Shown one piece after another: positions 35,507-44,315 of a DNA stretch of 64,000 nt. The notes beneath the pieces are model-generated. The model was not told the origin of the DNA, did not search any database, and was given only the letters and a program-made list of their open reading frames with translations. The DNA is taken from the NCBI GenBank assembly GCA_020636105.1, contig JACJYL010000001.1, forward strand, positions 4,632,175 through 4,696,174, in the 5' to 3' direction. The stretch comes from Lewinellaceae bacterium. Lineage in GTDB: Bacteria > Bacteroidota > Bacteroidia > Chitinophagales > Saprospiraceae. The stretch's first letter is position 1. Every line of letters starts with the position of its first letter. The position numbers were made by a program, and so were the translations under genes.

Positions 35507-36853
35507 ATGAAATTCAAATTATATACCCTTTTTGCAGCCTTGTTAATGGCGGCTTCAGTAATGATGTTCCAGGCTTGCCATAGAAACCAAGCCCCCCTGA
35601 GCATCCAAATGGAAAAAATTCCTGCCTTACTGACCAGGAGTTCAGACCTCGGCCCGGAAAAAGAAGGGCAACTATATACAAAAACCTATGAGAAACTATA
35701 CAATAGATTAATGGCCAATCCTGAAGATACGGAGGCTCGGCTGCAAATGGCCGAATTGTTTATCATGGAGGCCCGGATTACGGGAGAGCACCCTTATTAT
35801 TACCCGGCAGCCCTTAAAATGGTCAATACCGTTTTGGAAAGTAAGCCTGAAAAACAGGAGGTGCTTTTCAGTGCTCTGAATCTGAAATCATCGGTGTTGC
35901 TTTCCCTCCACCAGTTTGAAGAAGGACTGGAAGTTGCTCAAAAGGCTGCGGTGCTTAATCCGTACAACGCGGGAATTTACGGCTCGTTAGTGGATGGAAA
36001 TGTTGAGTTGGGCCATTACGATGAGGCGGTAAAAATGGCCGACAAAATGGTTTCCATTCGTCCGGATCTGCGCTCATATTCTCGTATTTCATACCTGCGT
36101 GAGATCTATGGTGATATTGATGGGGCCATCGAAGCCATGGATATGGCCGTCAAGGCAGGATACCCTGGTTACGAATCCACCGCCTGGACAAGGGTGACCC
36201 TTGGTAATATTTATGCCAGCTACGGCGACCTGACGAATGCTGAGATCCAATACAAAATCACTTTGCAGGAACGTCCCGGTTTCCCCTTTGCCATCCAGGG
36301 ACTGGCTTCTGTTGAAATGAAAAAAGGCAATCTCGAAAATGCGGAAAAACTATATAATGAGGCTATCGGCATCATTCCGGAAGTATCTTTTTATGAAGGT
36401 TTGGCAGAAGTATATTTAAAAACAGGCAGGGAGAATGATGCCCAAAAGACTGCCCAAACCATTATTCAGATGATGGCGGAAGATGAAGCCAGCGGTCATA
36501 GAGTGGATATGGATAAAGCCAAGGTTTATCTGCATTTTTTAAAGGATGACAATACTGCTCTGAAGCTTGCCATGAATGAATACCATGCCCGCCCGAAAAA
36601 TATCGATGTAAATCTTTTTTTGGCAAAGGTTCTGATCGCCAGGGGTGATCTTATTTCTGCCAGGGTTCATCTCGAAACGGCCTCGGTGACCAACAGCAAA
36701 AACCCTGAATTATGGCTTTGTAAAGGCGTATTGGAAGCTAAGTCAGGAAATTCCGAAGCAGCCGGAAAGATGATCAAGGCGGCCCTGAATGCCAACCCTT
36801 ATCTGGAGGGAGAAATGGCCGACTTTGCCCGCCAGACCATTGCTCAGAGCTAG
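35507..36853 (+). CDS. TPR lipoprotein
   Basis: 448 residues from ATG 35507 (a start at 35498 adds three). Signal 'FAALLMAASVMMFQAC' with lipobox FQAC. Tetratricopeptide units run through most of the chain, for example 'QKAAVLNPYNAGIYGSLVDG', 'AEIQYKITLQERPGFPFAIQ' and 'AEKLYNEAIGIIPEVSFYEG'. A periplasm-facing scaffold for protein contacts is likely. The position between the DUF4331 pair and the TonB receptor suggests it belongs to the same functional unit. Confidence 0.8.
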   Translation: MKFKLYTLFAALLMAASVMMFQACHRNQAPLSIQMEKIPALLTRSSDLGPEKEGQLYTKTYEKLYNRLMANPEDTEARLQMAELFIMEARITGEHPYYYPAALKMVNTVLESKPEKQEVLFSALNLKSSVLLSLHQFEEGLEVAQKAAVLNPYNAGIYGSLVDGNVELGHYDEAVKMADKMVSIRPDLRSYSRISYLREIYGDIDGAIEAMDMAVKAGYPGYESTAWTRVTLGNIYASYGDLTNAEIQYKITLQERPGFPFAIQGLASVEMKKGNLENAEKLYNEAIGIIPEVSFYEGLAEVYLKTGRENDAQKTAQTIIQMMAEDEASGHRVDMDKAKVYLHFLKDDNTALKLAMNEYHARPKNIDVNLFLAKVLIARGDLISARVHLETASVTNSKNPELWLCKGVLEAKSGNSEAAGKMIKAALNANPYLEGEMADFARQTIAQS

Positions 36854-36895
36854 GTCGAGTGACTAAATTTTTCACCTTTTTTATTAAAAAAACAG

Positions 36896-36903
36896 TAATT
36901 TTG
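36896..36903 (+). promoter_or_regulatory. -7 box (TAATTTTG) for the TonB receptor gene
   Basis: Perfect TAnnTTTG match 31 bp before ATG 36935. I could not identify a convincing TTTG -33 element about 20 bp upstream. Confidence 0.5.
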
Positions 36904-36934
36904 TTGTTCTCTGATTCAGTAAAAAAGTAAAGAA

Positions 36935-39172
36935 ATGAAATCAAAAATCAACTTGTTTTTATGGCTTTTACCCGTTTTTTTTGGCTTTTCTACTGCCTTT
37001 GCGGGAAACGTGAATTGCAGGGTTTACAATGCAGAAAATAAAGAGACGCTGTTTGGTGCCACTGTTTTTGTTATCGAAACACACAAGGGAACGACGACAC
37101 AGCTTTCAGGCGATTGCCAGTTGACAGGTCTGATCCCCGGCGATTATAGTGTACAGGTTTCCTATATCGGGTTTATTACCCAAACGCGTAAGATTACCGT
37201 TTTAGAAAAAGACACGATACTGCTTGAAGTATTCCTCCAACCGGGGGTTGATCTGAAGGCTGTGACCATTACTGGCAAAAGACGCCCCCAGTATGAAACC
37301 ATCCAGGCCACGGATGCCCAGCTTCGACCCGTAGAATCTTCCCAGGAGATGTTGCGCAACGTGCCCGGGATGTTTGTCGCACAACATGCCGGAGGAGGTA
37401 AGGCCGAACAGCTGTTTCTCAGAGGATTTGATATCGACCACGGAACTGATGTGAACATCAAAGTGGATGGAATGCCGGTAAATATGGTTTCCCATGCGCA
37501 CGGACAGGGTTATGCCGACCTTCATTTTGTGATCCCGGAACTGGTGGAATACATCGATTTTACCAAAGGGCCCTACTATGCCGAACAAGGTAATTTCGCT
37601 ACGGCAGGTGCCGTGGAGTTGAAGACTAAAAATCAGCTTGATCACAGTCTAGTAAAAGTGGAAGCAGGCCAGTTCAATACATACCGGGTTCTGGGAGCGA
37701 TAAAGCTTCCCGTCAAAAATTCCCAGAGTGCCTTTCTGGCGGCAGATTATGCCTATTCGGATGGTTATTTTGAAAGTTCCCAACAGTTTAACAGGATCAA
37801 TCTTTTCGGAAAATACGTTACCCCATTGAATAAAAAAACGACCCTGTCGCTGACGGCTTCCACCTTTTACAGCCAGTGGAACGCCTCCGGCCAGATCCCC
37901 GAAAGAGCCGTAAACGAGGGCCTTATCACCCGGTTTGGCGCCATCGATGACACCGAGGGAGGGACGACAGGGAGAACCAACTTTAACCTGCAGGTGTCCC
38001 ACATTCTTCGGGACAACCTGCTTTTTAAGCAACAAATTTTTTATTCACGTTATCATTTTAACCTGTTCTCCAATTTTACTTTTTTTCTTAACGACCCTGT
38101 CAGGGGCGATCAAATCCGGCAGCATGAAAACCGCGATCTGGCCGGGTATAATGGTTTTTTGAGACATGAAAGTCACCTCTTAGGGCAACTGCTGACTTCA
38201 GAAGCCGGAGTCAACTTTCGTGCGGATCAAACCTATGACAGCTTTTTAGCCGGCACCTATTTGCGCGAAAACCCCGTATACCGGCAACGGGGCAACATCA
38301 CCGAAATGAATGCCGGGTATTATCTGAATGAGACCCTTTTGCTTACCTCGAAGCTTGAAATGACGGCAGGCCTGCGTCTTGACCAGTTTTGGTTCAGGTA
38401 CGATAACCAGCTTGATTATATGAAACAAAAAGCCTTTGAACAAACGCTGAATCCCAAATTCAGTATGCGTTATAACCTGAGCCATGCCATTTCCTTTTTC
38501 GGGATGGCCGGGACGGGCTTTCATTCCAACGACGCCCGTGTCATACTGGATGATAAAACAGGAGAAAGCCTGCCAAAGGGGCTGGGTTATGAAGGTGGCA
38601 TGGTGCTCAAGCCGGGAGAGAAACTATTGTTGAGCTGCTCCCTGTGGCAGTTGACCTTGCAAAATGAATTTGTATATGTCGGGGATGAAGGCATCGTGGA
38701 GGTCAGCGGGAAAACCCGAAGAAAGGGCATCGATGCTTCCCTGCGCTACCAACCGGTATTCTGGCTTGCAGCGGATATGGATATCAACTATTGCCTTCCA
38801 CGTTATGCGGGGGTTCCGGAAACCGAGCAGTATATTCCTCTGGCTCCGGCTCTGACATCCATAGGGGGGCTAACGGTAAAAACGAACCATTGGCAGGGAA
38901 GTCTTCGATACCGCTACATGGGCGACCGGCCGGCCAATGAAGAAAACAGCATTGTAGCAACCGGATATTTTATCAATGACTTTGTAGTCAGGTACGTACG
39001 TAACCAATTTGAAATTGGGCTGACCGTTCAAAATATTTTTAACAGGGAATGGAAGGAAACCCAGTTTGCAACGACCACCAGGCTGAAGGATGAACCCGAA
39101 CCCGTCACCGAAATTCACTTCATCCCGGGAACCCCTCGTTTTGCCAAATTGAGTGTGGGGTATCGGTTTTAA
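36935..39172 (+). CDS. TonB-dependent receptor with carboxypeptidase-like N-domain
   Basis: 745 residues. Signal peptide to ~24; residues 25-105 form a CarboxypepD_reg-like beta sandwich ('VNCRVYNAENKETLFGATVF', 'GDYSVQVSYIGFITQ'); the plug domain has 'SSQEMLRNVPGMFVAQHAGG', 'LFLRGFDIDHGTDVNIKVDG' and the His-containing 'VSHAHGQGYADLHFVIPEL'; a 22-strand barrel follows and closes with 'IPGTPRFAKLSVGYRF' (terminal aromatic Phe). It should import a ligand with TonB energy. No SusD partner is present, so it is not a standard glycan-import pair. The clustered His of the plug suggests, weakly, a metal or metal complex as ligand. Confidence 0.92.
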   Translation: MKSKINLFLWLLPVFFGFSTAFAGNVNCRVYNAENKETLFGATVFVIETHKGTTTQLSGDCQLTGLIPGDYSVQVSYIGFITQTRKITVLEKDTILLEVFLQPGVDLKAVTITGKRRPQYETIQATDAQLRPVESSQEMLRNVPGMFVAQHAGGGKAEQLFLRGFDIDHGTDVNIKVDGMPVNMVSHAHGQGYADLHFVIPELVEYIDFTKGPYYAEQGNFATAGAVELKTKNQLDHSLVKVEAGQFNTYRVLGAIKLPVKNSQSAFLAADYAYSDGYFESSQQFNRINLFGKYVTPLNKKTTLSLTASTFYSQWNASGQIPERAVNEGLITRFGAIDDTEGGTTGRTNFNLQVSHILRDNLLFKQQIFYSRYHFNLFSNFTFFLNDPVRGDQIRQHENRDLAGYNGFLRHESHLLGQLLTSEAGVNFRADQTYDSFLAGTYLRENPVYRQRGNITEMNAGYYLNETLLLTSKLEMTAGLRLDQFWFRYDNQLDYMKQKAFEQTLNPKFSMRYNLSHAISFFGMAGTGFHSNDARVILDDKTGESLPKGLGYEGGMVLKPGEKLLLSCSLWQLTLQNEFVYVGDEGIVEVSGKTRRKGIDASLRYQPVFWLAADMDINYCLPRYAGVPETEQYIPLAPALTSIGGLTVKTNHWQGSLRYRYMGDRPANEENSIVATGYFINDFVVRYVRNQFEIGLTVQNIFNREWKETQFATTTRLKDEPEPVTEIHFIPGTPRFAKLSVGYRF

Positions 39173-39473
39173 GATTCAAGGACCTTCTGTTCATCTTATA
39201 TCTGCGTCATCTTTGGGATTTGCTCCTGTTGATTTCGCAGATTTTTTCTTAAGGCAATATTTTGTTGTACCCAAAATATCAGGTCGTCGCCGAAGTGAAT
39301 GCCATAAAGAGCTGGTGGCAGGTTTTCATTGTATTTGGTAAAGGGGATACTGTACATTACGGAATGCTTTAAACAAAAGATGGGTTCTTGCCGTTAGTAC
39401 ATTGTAAATTAAAATTCCACTTTGACCAAAAATACATTTTACCAACGGACAAGACCTAAACCCATTTGATTTC
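39173..39473. other. Intergenic region before the AraC gene
   Basis: 301 bp. The part near 39227-39265 (GTTGATTTCGCAGATTTTTT followed by a TATTTTG run) loosely resembles the interior of the two terminal-inverted-repeat elements at 4547 and 19174, without recognisable ends. Otherwise nothing seen. Confidence 0.35.
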
Positions 39474-40631
39474 ATGTTCCCACAATTCAACCTCCTGAGC
39501 ACTCCTCTTTTGATCTTCGTCTCGCAGGGGATGATCTTTGCCCTATTGTTGTTGTGGCGATATTACCACAAACGAAAAGTAACGGATTTACTGATTGCTT
39601 TGATTTTATTGTTAATGGTTTATCATCGCACCGCCTACACCATTGGGTTTATGGGGTGGTATGATACTTTTGAACATACCAAGATCAATTATTACATTTT
39701 TTCACTGGGACTTGCCGCGGGGCCATTGATCTATCTGTATATACGAACTGTTCTGGAGGCTCCTTTCAAATTTATGAAAAAGGATTGGTGGCACTTTCTG
39801 CCGGTGGGGCTGTTTATTTTATATCGTCTGGTGATATTGGCGCATGATGCCAGTCAACCCGACTGGAACCAGGGTTATGAAGGGGAGTGGCAAAGTAATT
39901 TTCATTCCGTTTACGTGGATCCCATTATGTATCAGCTGCAGTTTAGTTCAATGCTTTTATACCTGGCTTTTACCATCCAGTTGTTTGTAGGGTACCGGAA
40001 AAAGGTCCAACAGTTTTTTTCAAATACCTATAAACTGGAACTCAGATGGATACAAATTTTTCTGACCGTTTATTGTTTCCTTTTTGTTTACGGAGCCATG
40101 ACGGATCTGATTGATGCCTTGATCACCGATTTGAGTTATGTGCATCGGTGGTGGGTTCATTTTTTCTCTGCCATTGCCGTAGTGCTCTTTGGGATCAAAG
40201 CTTATTTTACCGATCTGACCACACTGCATGAGTTGACTTTTGAAGTAGGTGAAGTCGTTTTGGGCAAGGAGGATCATCTTGCCAAAGACTATTCCAAAGA
40301 GAAGCAAAAACTAAGTATTTTTTTGGAAAAGGAAAGATCTTATCTCCGGCCGGATTTTACCTTGAAGGACCTGTCCAGGGGGATTGGTAAAAGCATTCAT
40401 GATACTTCAGAGATCATCAATTCGGGGTTTGGCTGCAATTTTAATGAATTTGTCAATCGTTATCGGGTGGAGGAAGTCAAGCGTCGACTGGCTCATCCCG
40501 ACTTTGATCACCTGTCCATTCTTGCCATCGCTTTGGACAGCGGGTTCAACAGTAAAGCCAGTTTCAATCGTATTTTCAAACAAATGACCGGCCTGTCTCC
40601 TTCTGCATTTAAAGCGGGTCAGCAACATTGA
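39474..40631 (+). CDS. Membrane-bound AraC family regulator
   Basis: 385 residues. Residues 1-255 carry seven hydrophobic helices ('MIFALLLLWRYYHKRK', 'FSLGLAAGPLIYLYIRTVL', 'IQIFLTVYCFLFVYGAMTD'), and residues 275-385 an AraC DNA-binding domain ('YLRPDFTLKDLSRGIGKSIH' and 'LSILAIALDSGFNSKASFNR', 'IFKQMTGLSPSAFKAG'). This 7TM-AraC design is common in Bacteroidota and couples a membrane signal directly to DNA. The predicted target is the GIN-domain gene that follows, before which the TTGAGAC repeats are found. Confidence 0.9.
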   Translation: MFPQFNLLSTPLLIFVSQGMIFALLLLWRYYHKRKVTDLLIALILLLMVYHRTAYTIGFMGWYDTFEHTKINYYIFSLGLAAGPLIYLYIRTVLEAPFKFMKKDWWHFLPVGLFILYRLVILAHDASQPDWNQGYEGEWQSNFHSVYVDPIMYQLQFSSMLLYLAFTIQLFVGYRKKVQQFFSNTYKLELRWIQIFLTVYCFLFVYGAMTDLIDALITDLSYVHRWWVHFFSAIAVVLFGIKAYFTDLTTLHELTFEVGEVVLGKEDHLAKDYSKEKQKLSIFLEKERSYLRPDFTLKDLSRGIGKSIHDTSEIINSGFGCNFNEFVNRYRVEEVKRRLAHPDFDHLSILAIALDSGFNSKASFNRIFKQMTGLSPSAFKAGQQH

Positions 40632-40705
40632 GCCGCCTTAAATTATGATTTGAGACCTGTTACCCATTATTGAGACGCCTGGCCTTTCCAATCCTCCTAG
40701 TTTTG
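40628..40705 (+). promoter_or_regulatory. Direct-repeat operator and promoter before the GIN gene
   Basis: TTGAGCC (40628), TTGAGAC (40650) and TTGAGAC (40670) are spaced by 22 and 20 bp, i.e. on one face of the helix. TAGTTTTG at 40698-40705 is a perfect -7 box, and the ATG is at 40747. This is the layout of an AraC-activated promoter; the first repeat overlaps the AraC stop codon. Confidence 0.6.
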
Positions 40706-40746
40706 TGGTCGAATTAAAAAATTGTCAAACATTTAAAAAATTGATC

Positions 40747-41643
40747 ATGAAATCACTTACTGTTTTATTGTTCACATTGGTTTCCTTTTCAGCATGGGCG
40801 CAGGTAAAAGGCAACAAGGAAATTATTACTAGAACTTTCTCCATTGAAAAGGTCACCAACATTGTGGTCGATCTTTATGCCGATGTGACAGTTGATTGCA
40901 GCGCCAAAGAAATGCTTACGATAACAGCCGATGAGAACCTGATGAACCTTATTGAAAGATCCGTTGAAGGAGGACGGCTGGTGTTGAAGCAAAAAGAATG
41001 GATACAGTCAAGCCAGCCCATCAAAATTTCCATCGGCGCACCCAACCTCGAATTCATCCGGCAGTCCACCCACGAAACCACTTATGTCAACAACATAGAT
41101 CGGGAGACATTTAGTGCACAGGCTATTATTGGGAAACTGGTGCTCCAGGGGAAAGCCGGTTTATTGAAGGCCAGCGGAGAGATCGGTCAGGTGGATGCTA
41201 TTGATCTGGAGGCCCCGGTAGTGGATGTAAATCTGTGGAGCCGCGGCAAAATCTCCCTTGGCTCACCGGAAACGATTACCGGTATTGTTAAAGATGATGG
41301 AAGTGTCGTTTATGCGGGAGGTACTCCCAAAGTCAGCGTAAAAAGTAGGGACGGCGGGTCCGTTCAGGAGCCGGATCAGTCCAATCGCAATGAAGAAGCT
41401 CGTTTTATCAAGTTTAAATTGAAAAACAATTCCGTCAACCGCATTCAGTGTTATGTCAAGGGACCCAAACCCGACGGCAGTACTTTCAGTTACGGTTTCC
41501 CGATGAACCCCGGCCAGGTGCGTGATAAAGACTGGAGCATCGGTTCCAAAGTGTATCGCGTCACCAATATCGGAACCCGGCAATTTTTAACGGAGATCGC
41601 CCCCGCCGATGAGGGTGAACTGGTCAAACTTTTCAGGGATTAA
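40747..41643 (+). CDS. GIN-domain (DUF2807) exported protein
   Basis: 298 residues from ATG 40747 (a frame from 40705 is open but lacks a signal). Signal peptide 'SLTVLLFTLVSFSAWAQ'. The mature part is a putative auto-transporter adhesin, head GIN domain: 'NIVVDLYADVTVDCSAKEML', 'LEFIRQSTHETTYV', 'LLKASGEIGQVDAIDLEAP' - a right-handed beta-helix. The last ~75 residues differ ('RFIKFKLKNNSVNRIQCYVK', 'IGSKVYRVTNIGTRQFLTEI') and may form an extra beta-sandwich. Periplasmic or surface location expected. Function unknown. Confidence 0.8.
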   Translation: MKSLTVLLFTLVSFSAWAQVKGNKEIITRTFSIEKVTNIVVDLYADVTVDCSAKEMLTITADENLMNLIERSVEGGRLVLKQKEWIQSSQPIKISIGAPNLEFIRQSTHETTYVNNIDRETFSAQAIIGKLVLQGKAGLLKASGEIGQVDAIDLEAPVVDVNLWSRGKISLGSPETITGIVKDDGSVVYAGGTPKVSVKSRDGGSVQEPDQSNRNEEARFIKFKLKNNSVNRIQCYVKGPKPDGSTFSYGFPMNPGQVRDKDWSIGSKVYRVTNIGTRQFLTEIAPADEGELVKLFRD

Positions 41644-42298
41644 GATTGCCGATCCCGAAATGCACTTGATAATAACTTGTCGCAACCTGTATATTTTTCC
41701 CTGGAAGAAGGGCTGATGGTTAAATGCGGGTGATCCGGATATTTTGGGTTGCAAGGCTAATTATCGTGTAACAAAAATAATCGCTTTAAATAAAATTTCG
41801 ATTGCCCAGTGCTTATTGAAATTAAATAATGAACCGCCGAATTAAAATTAGGTGCAGAGCACCTTAATCTGTGTTGGCCAACACAGATTAAGGTGATTCA
41901 AGGTGCAGCGCACCGCAACCTAAACCTTCGAACATCGAAAGAATGTTGTGGTGCGCTGCACCTTAGATAGATTTTTTAATCTTTTTACAACAAATTTTTC
42001 GGTGCGCTGCACCTATTATAATTTTCGGCGGCGTCAGGCAGGCTAAAGCACAGAGCGATGGATGGCTTTACAAAAATTAAATTTCCAGGAGAAATCTGTA
42101 AAATTTCTTTATTCAAAAAATATAATTAATCTTTTGTTACACAGTACTAATTCCCTGAAATCCGAAACGTGTATCCATGACATTGGCCCTTCTCCATGGG
42201 ATTAAAATGCTCAGCAATTTCCCAAAGTTATCCTGCCTCATTACCCTGCATCAGTTATATTTTCGTATCTTGGTAAGACAAAAATCCAATGATCAATT
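41644..42298. other. 655-bp intergenic region with palindromic repeat cluster
   Basis: No gene. Flanks are AT-rich; the middle is the palindromic element at 41834-42033. TATCTTGG at about 42268 is one mismatch from a -7 box and may serve the next gene. Confidence 0.6.
41834..42033. repeat. Composite palindromic element with four GGTGC-GCACC boxes
   Basis: Four 13-bp boxes GGTGC(AG)(A/C)GCACC or the inverse stand at 41851, 41902, 41950 and 42001, spaced 48-51 bp; the first two face the last two. A perfect 36-bp palindrome lies at 41860-41895, a hairpin with a 19-bp stem (one mismatch) at 41901-41963. The outer ends (CCGCCGAA at left, TTCGGCGG at right) are also inverted. No coding frame inside. 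It resembles a REP/BIME-like or MITE-like element. Confidence 0.7.
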
Positions 42299-42982
42299 AT
42301 GAACAGACTAGCAGTCGGGCTTGGTTTTTGGGCTTCTCTTATCGCTGCCCTTTCCTTAATTGTTTTTACGGCTTGTTTTACCATCATCGTCCTGACTCAG
42401 GATGCCGTTGCATGGACCAATACGACAACTTACCTCGAGGAGATCAGTAACCATAATCCAATCTTCAAATACCTTGCCCAGGCAGCCATGCTGGTATTTG
42501 GACTATCCTACCTCATGATTTTACACAGTATTAATGCCATGGTTTTCACCGGAAGGAAAATTTACTCCAGGCTCGGGATTTCCTTTGGTATTTTGTTCGT
42601 TTTGCTCATCAGCATCAATTATTTTTTGCAGCTCACCTATGTCAGGTTCGGGATTCAATCGGGTAGGGAAGAAGGGCTTGCTCAATGGATCATGTTTAAT
42701 CCAAATTCCGTAAGTTTGTCCCTCGCCATGTTGGGGTGGACCTTTATGTTTGGACTGTCTTCTTTTTTTACGGCCTTTGTTTTTCAGGCCCGGGGAATAG
42801 ACAGAACGATCCGAAACCTTTTTTTGTTAAACGGCATTTTTTGCTTTATAGGAGGGATTGGATTTTTGGCTCAAAACATATTCCTCATTAATCTGGGCGT
42901 GAATGTTGGTATGGGGGGCATCATGACCCTCCTCACCATCGTATTGACGTTTTATTACTACCAGGAAAGAAAATATTTATAA
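42299..42982 (+). CDS. Integral membrane protein of unknown function
   Basis: 227 residues, six hydrophobic helices ('LGFWASLIAALSLIVFTACF', 'LAQAAMLVFGLSYLMIL', 'LGISFGILFVLLISINYFL', 'LAMLGWTFMFGLSSFFTAF', 'GIFCFIGGIGFLAQNIFLI', 'GGIMTLLTIVLTFYYY'). No family motif recognised; the helix pattern is reminiscent of DUF4386 proteins, with low certainty. A lipoprotein gene follows after 10 bp. Confidence 0.65.
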   Translation: MNRLAVGLGFWASLIAALSLIVFTACFTIIVLTQDAVAWTNTTTYLEEISNHNPIFKYLAQAAMLVFGLSYLMILHSINAMVFTGRKIYSRLGISFGILFVLLISINYFLQLTYVRFGIQSGREEGLAQWIMFNPNSVSLSLAMLGWTFMFGLSSFFTAFVFQARGIDRTIRNLFLLNGIFCFIGGIGFLAQNIFLINLGVNVGMGGIMTLLTIVLTFYYYQERKYL

Positions 42983-42991
42983 CCAAAAGTA

Positions 42992-44299
42992 ATGAAGAAA
43001 AAAGGGTTCTATTTTATTTGGATGTTGGCCAGCATACTTTATCTGAATCAATGCGCCAAAGAGTCACAAATTATTTCGGGTCACTGGCACCTCATTCCAT
43101 CGGATGAAAACGGCGTGATTATAAATAACAGCCCATTGATGACCCTTGACGTTTTTGAAAATAAAATAGCTTTCATCAATAAAGACCAGTTAGGTTTACC
43201 CGATCGGGCTCGATTCGAGTTATTTATGGATGAACCGGAAAATGCAGTCATCAATGTTGACTCGACAGAGAAGCGTATAATGCCTTATGACGGTAGTGCC
43301 CTGTCGGGTGAAGGGGCGCTCCTATATAAATTTCAACCTGATGGCAACCTGCTGCTCTCCGCTGAGAACAGCCAGGGAGAAGGGGGATTTTATTTGGCTC
43401 AAAGGTCTGAAGGTTGTGAAAAACAGGATTATTGCCTGTTGAACCCTAAGGTTCAGAACTGGTGTAAAATGGCTGATAATCTGCCAAAATTAACTATTGA
43501 TCCTTTGGCAATGACCCCGGATACCTTTCCCCAGTTCGATTTTTACCTGGGATTTTCTTCAGATCAAAATCGTGCCATTTTGATGAATTTCAATAAGGAG
43601 CAGGACATTACTTTTCGGGACATTCCGCGGCTGGGCAAGGAAATGATGGAAAGATCGCACGCCAAAACAAAACTCGGAGTGTTGGTCAATTTGAAGGTGG
43701 ATGCCCAAATGCCGTGGTATGTTTTGGATTATCTGCAGGTTTGGTTGAGAAAGGAAGCGTTTGCAAAAATTGCTTACGTAACGGAAAATGGTGAAAAAAT
43801 GATGATCCGCCTTCCGCCCTACCAGGAGAATGGTTGTGACCCTTATTTTGGCCGGCCCTGTCTGAGCAAGCCCGTTATCACCAAAGAAGAACAGGCCCAA
43901 CTGGCTGGTTTTCAGCTCCATCCTGATTGGGCACCTGTCATCCATTATGAAGATATCTTTTTAAAACCGGAGAACCTCTTCATCGTTGATGTTTTACCGG
44001 GCGATAAGATCACTCTCAACGGAAAACCGGTTGAGAAACAAGCTATCCCGGAACTCGCGCGGGATTTCTATGAAGGAGCAGACACCCCGGCTACCAAAAT
44101 CTTCCGCGTTGTTGTGGATGGTCAGGCAGAATTCTCTACCTACCTGGAAATTCATGTTATGTTAAGTGCCTTGTATGGAAAAGTTTGGGAGGAACAGGCA
44201 ATGGAAGGGTATTCAACGCCTTACAAGGATCTTTCGCCTTCACAAAAAAGCCAGATCAGGAATAAGTATCCTATGGTGATTTCTGTTGAAAAGCAATAA
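42992..44299 (+). CDS. Large lipoprotein of unknown function
   Basis: 435 residues; signal 'GFYFIWMLASILYLNQC' with lipobox LNQC. The N-terminal 120 residues look like a lipocalin-type beta segment ('ISGHWHLIPSDENG', 'MTLDVFENKIAF'). A middle Cys-rich stretch ('GCEKQDYCLLNPKVQNWC', later 'NGCDPYFGRPC') may form disulfides, in line with an exported protein. The C-terminal half contains 'ITLNGKPVEKQAIPELARDF' and 'LEIHVMLSALYGKVWEEQA', similar to ExbD-type periplasmic domains used in biopolymer transport, as an inference only. Unknown role. Confidence 0.6.
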   Translation: MKKKGFYFIWMLASILYLNQCAKESQIISGHWHLIPSDENGVIINNSPLMTLDVFENKIAFINKDQLGLPDRARFELFMDEPENAVINVDSTEKRIMPYDGSALSGEGALLYKFQPDGNLLLSAENSQGEGGFYLAQRSEGCEKQDYCLLNPKVQNWCKMADNLPKLTIDPLAMTPDTFPQFDFYLGFSSDQNRAILMNFNKEQDITFRDIPRLGKEMMERSHAKTKLGVLVNLKVDAQMPWYVLDYLQVWLRKEAFAKIAYVTENGEKMMIRLPPYQENGCDPYFGRPCLSKPVITKEEQAQLAGFQLHPDWAPVIHYEDIFLKPENLFIVDVLPGDKITLNGKPVEKQAIPELARDFYEGADTPATKIFRVVVDGQAEFSTYLEIHVMLSALYGKVWEEQAMEGYSTPYKDLSPSQKSQIRNKYPMVISVEKQ

Positions 44300-44315
44300 G
44301 ATAAAGTAAAAAAAT

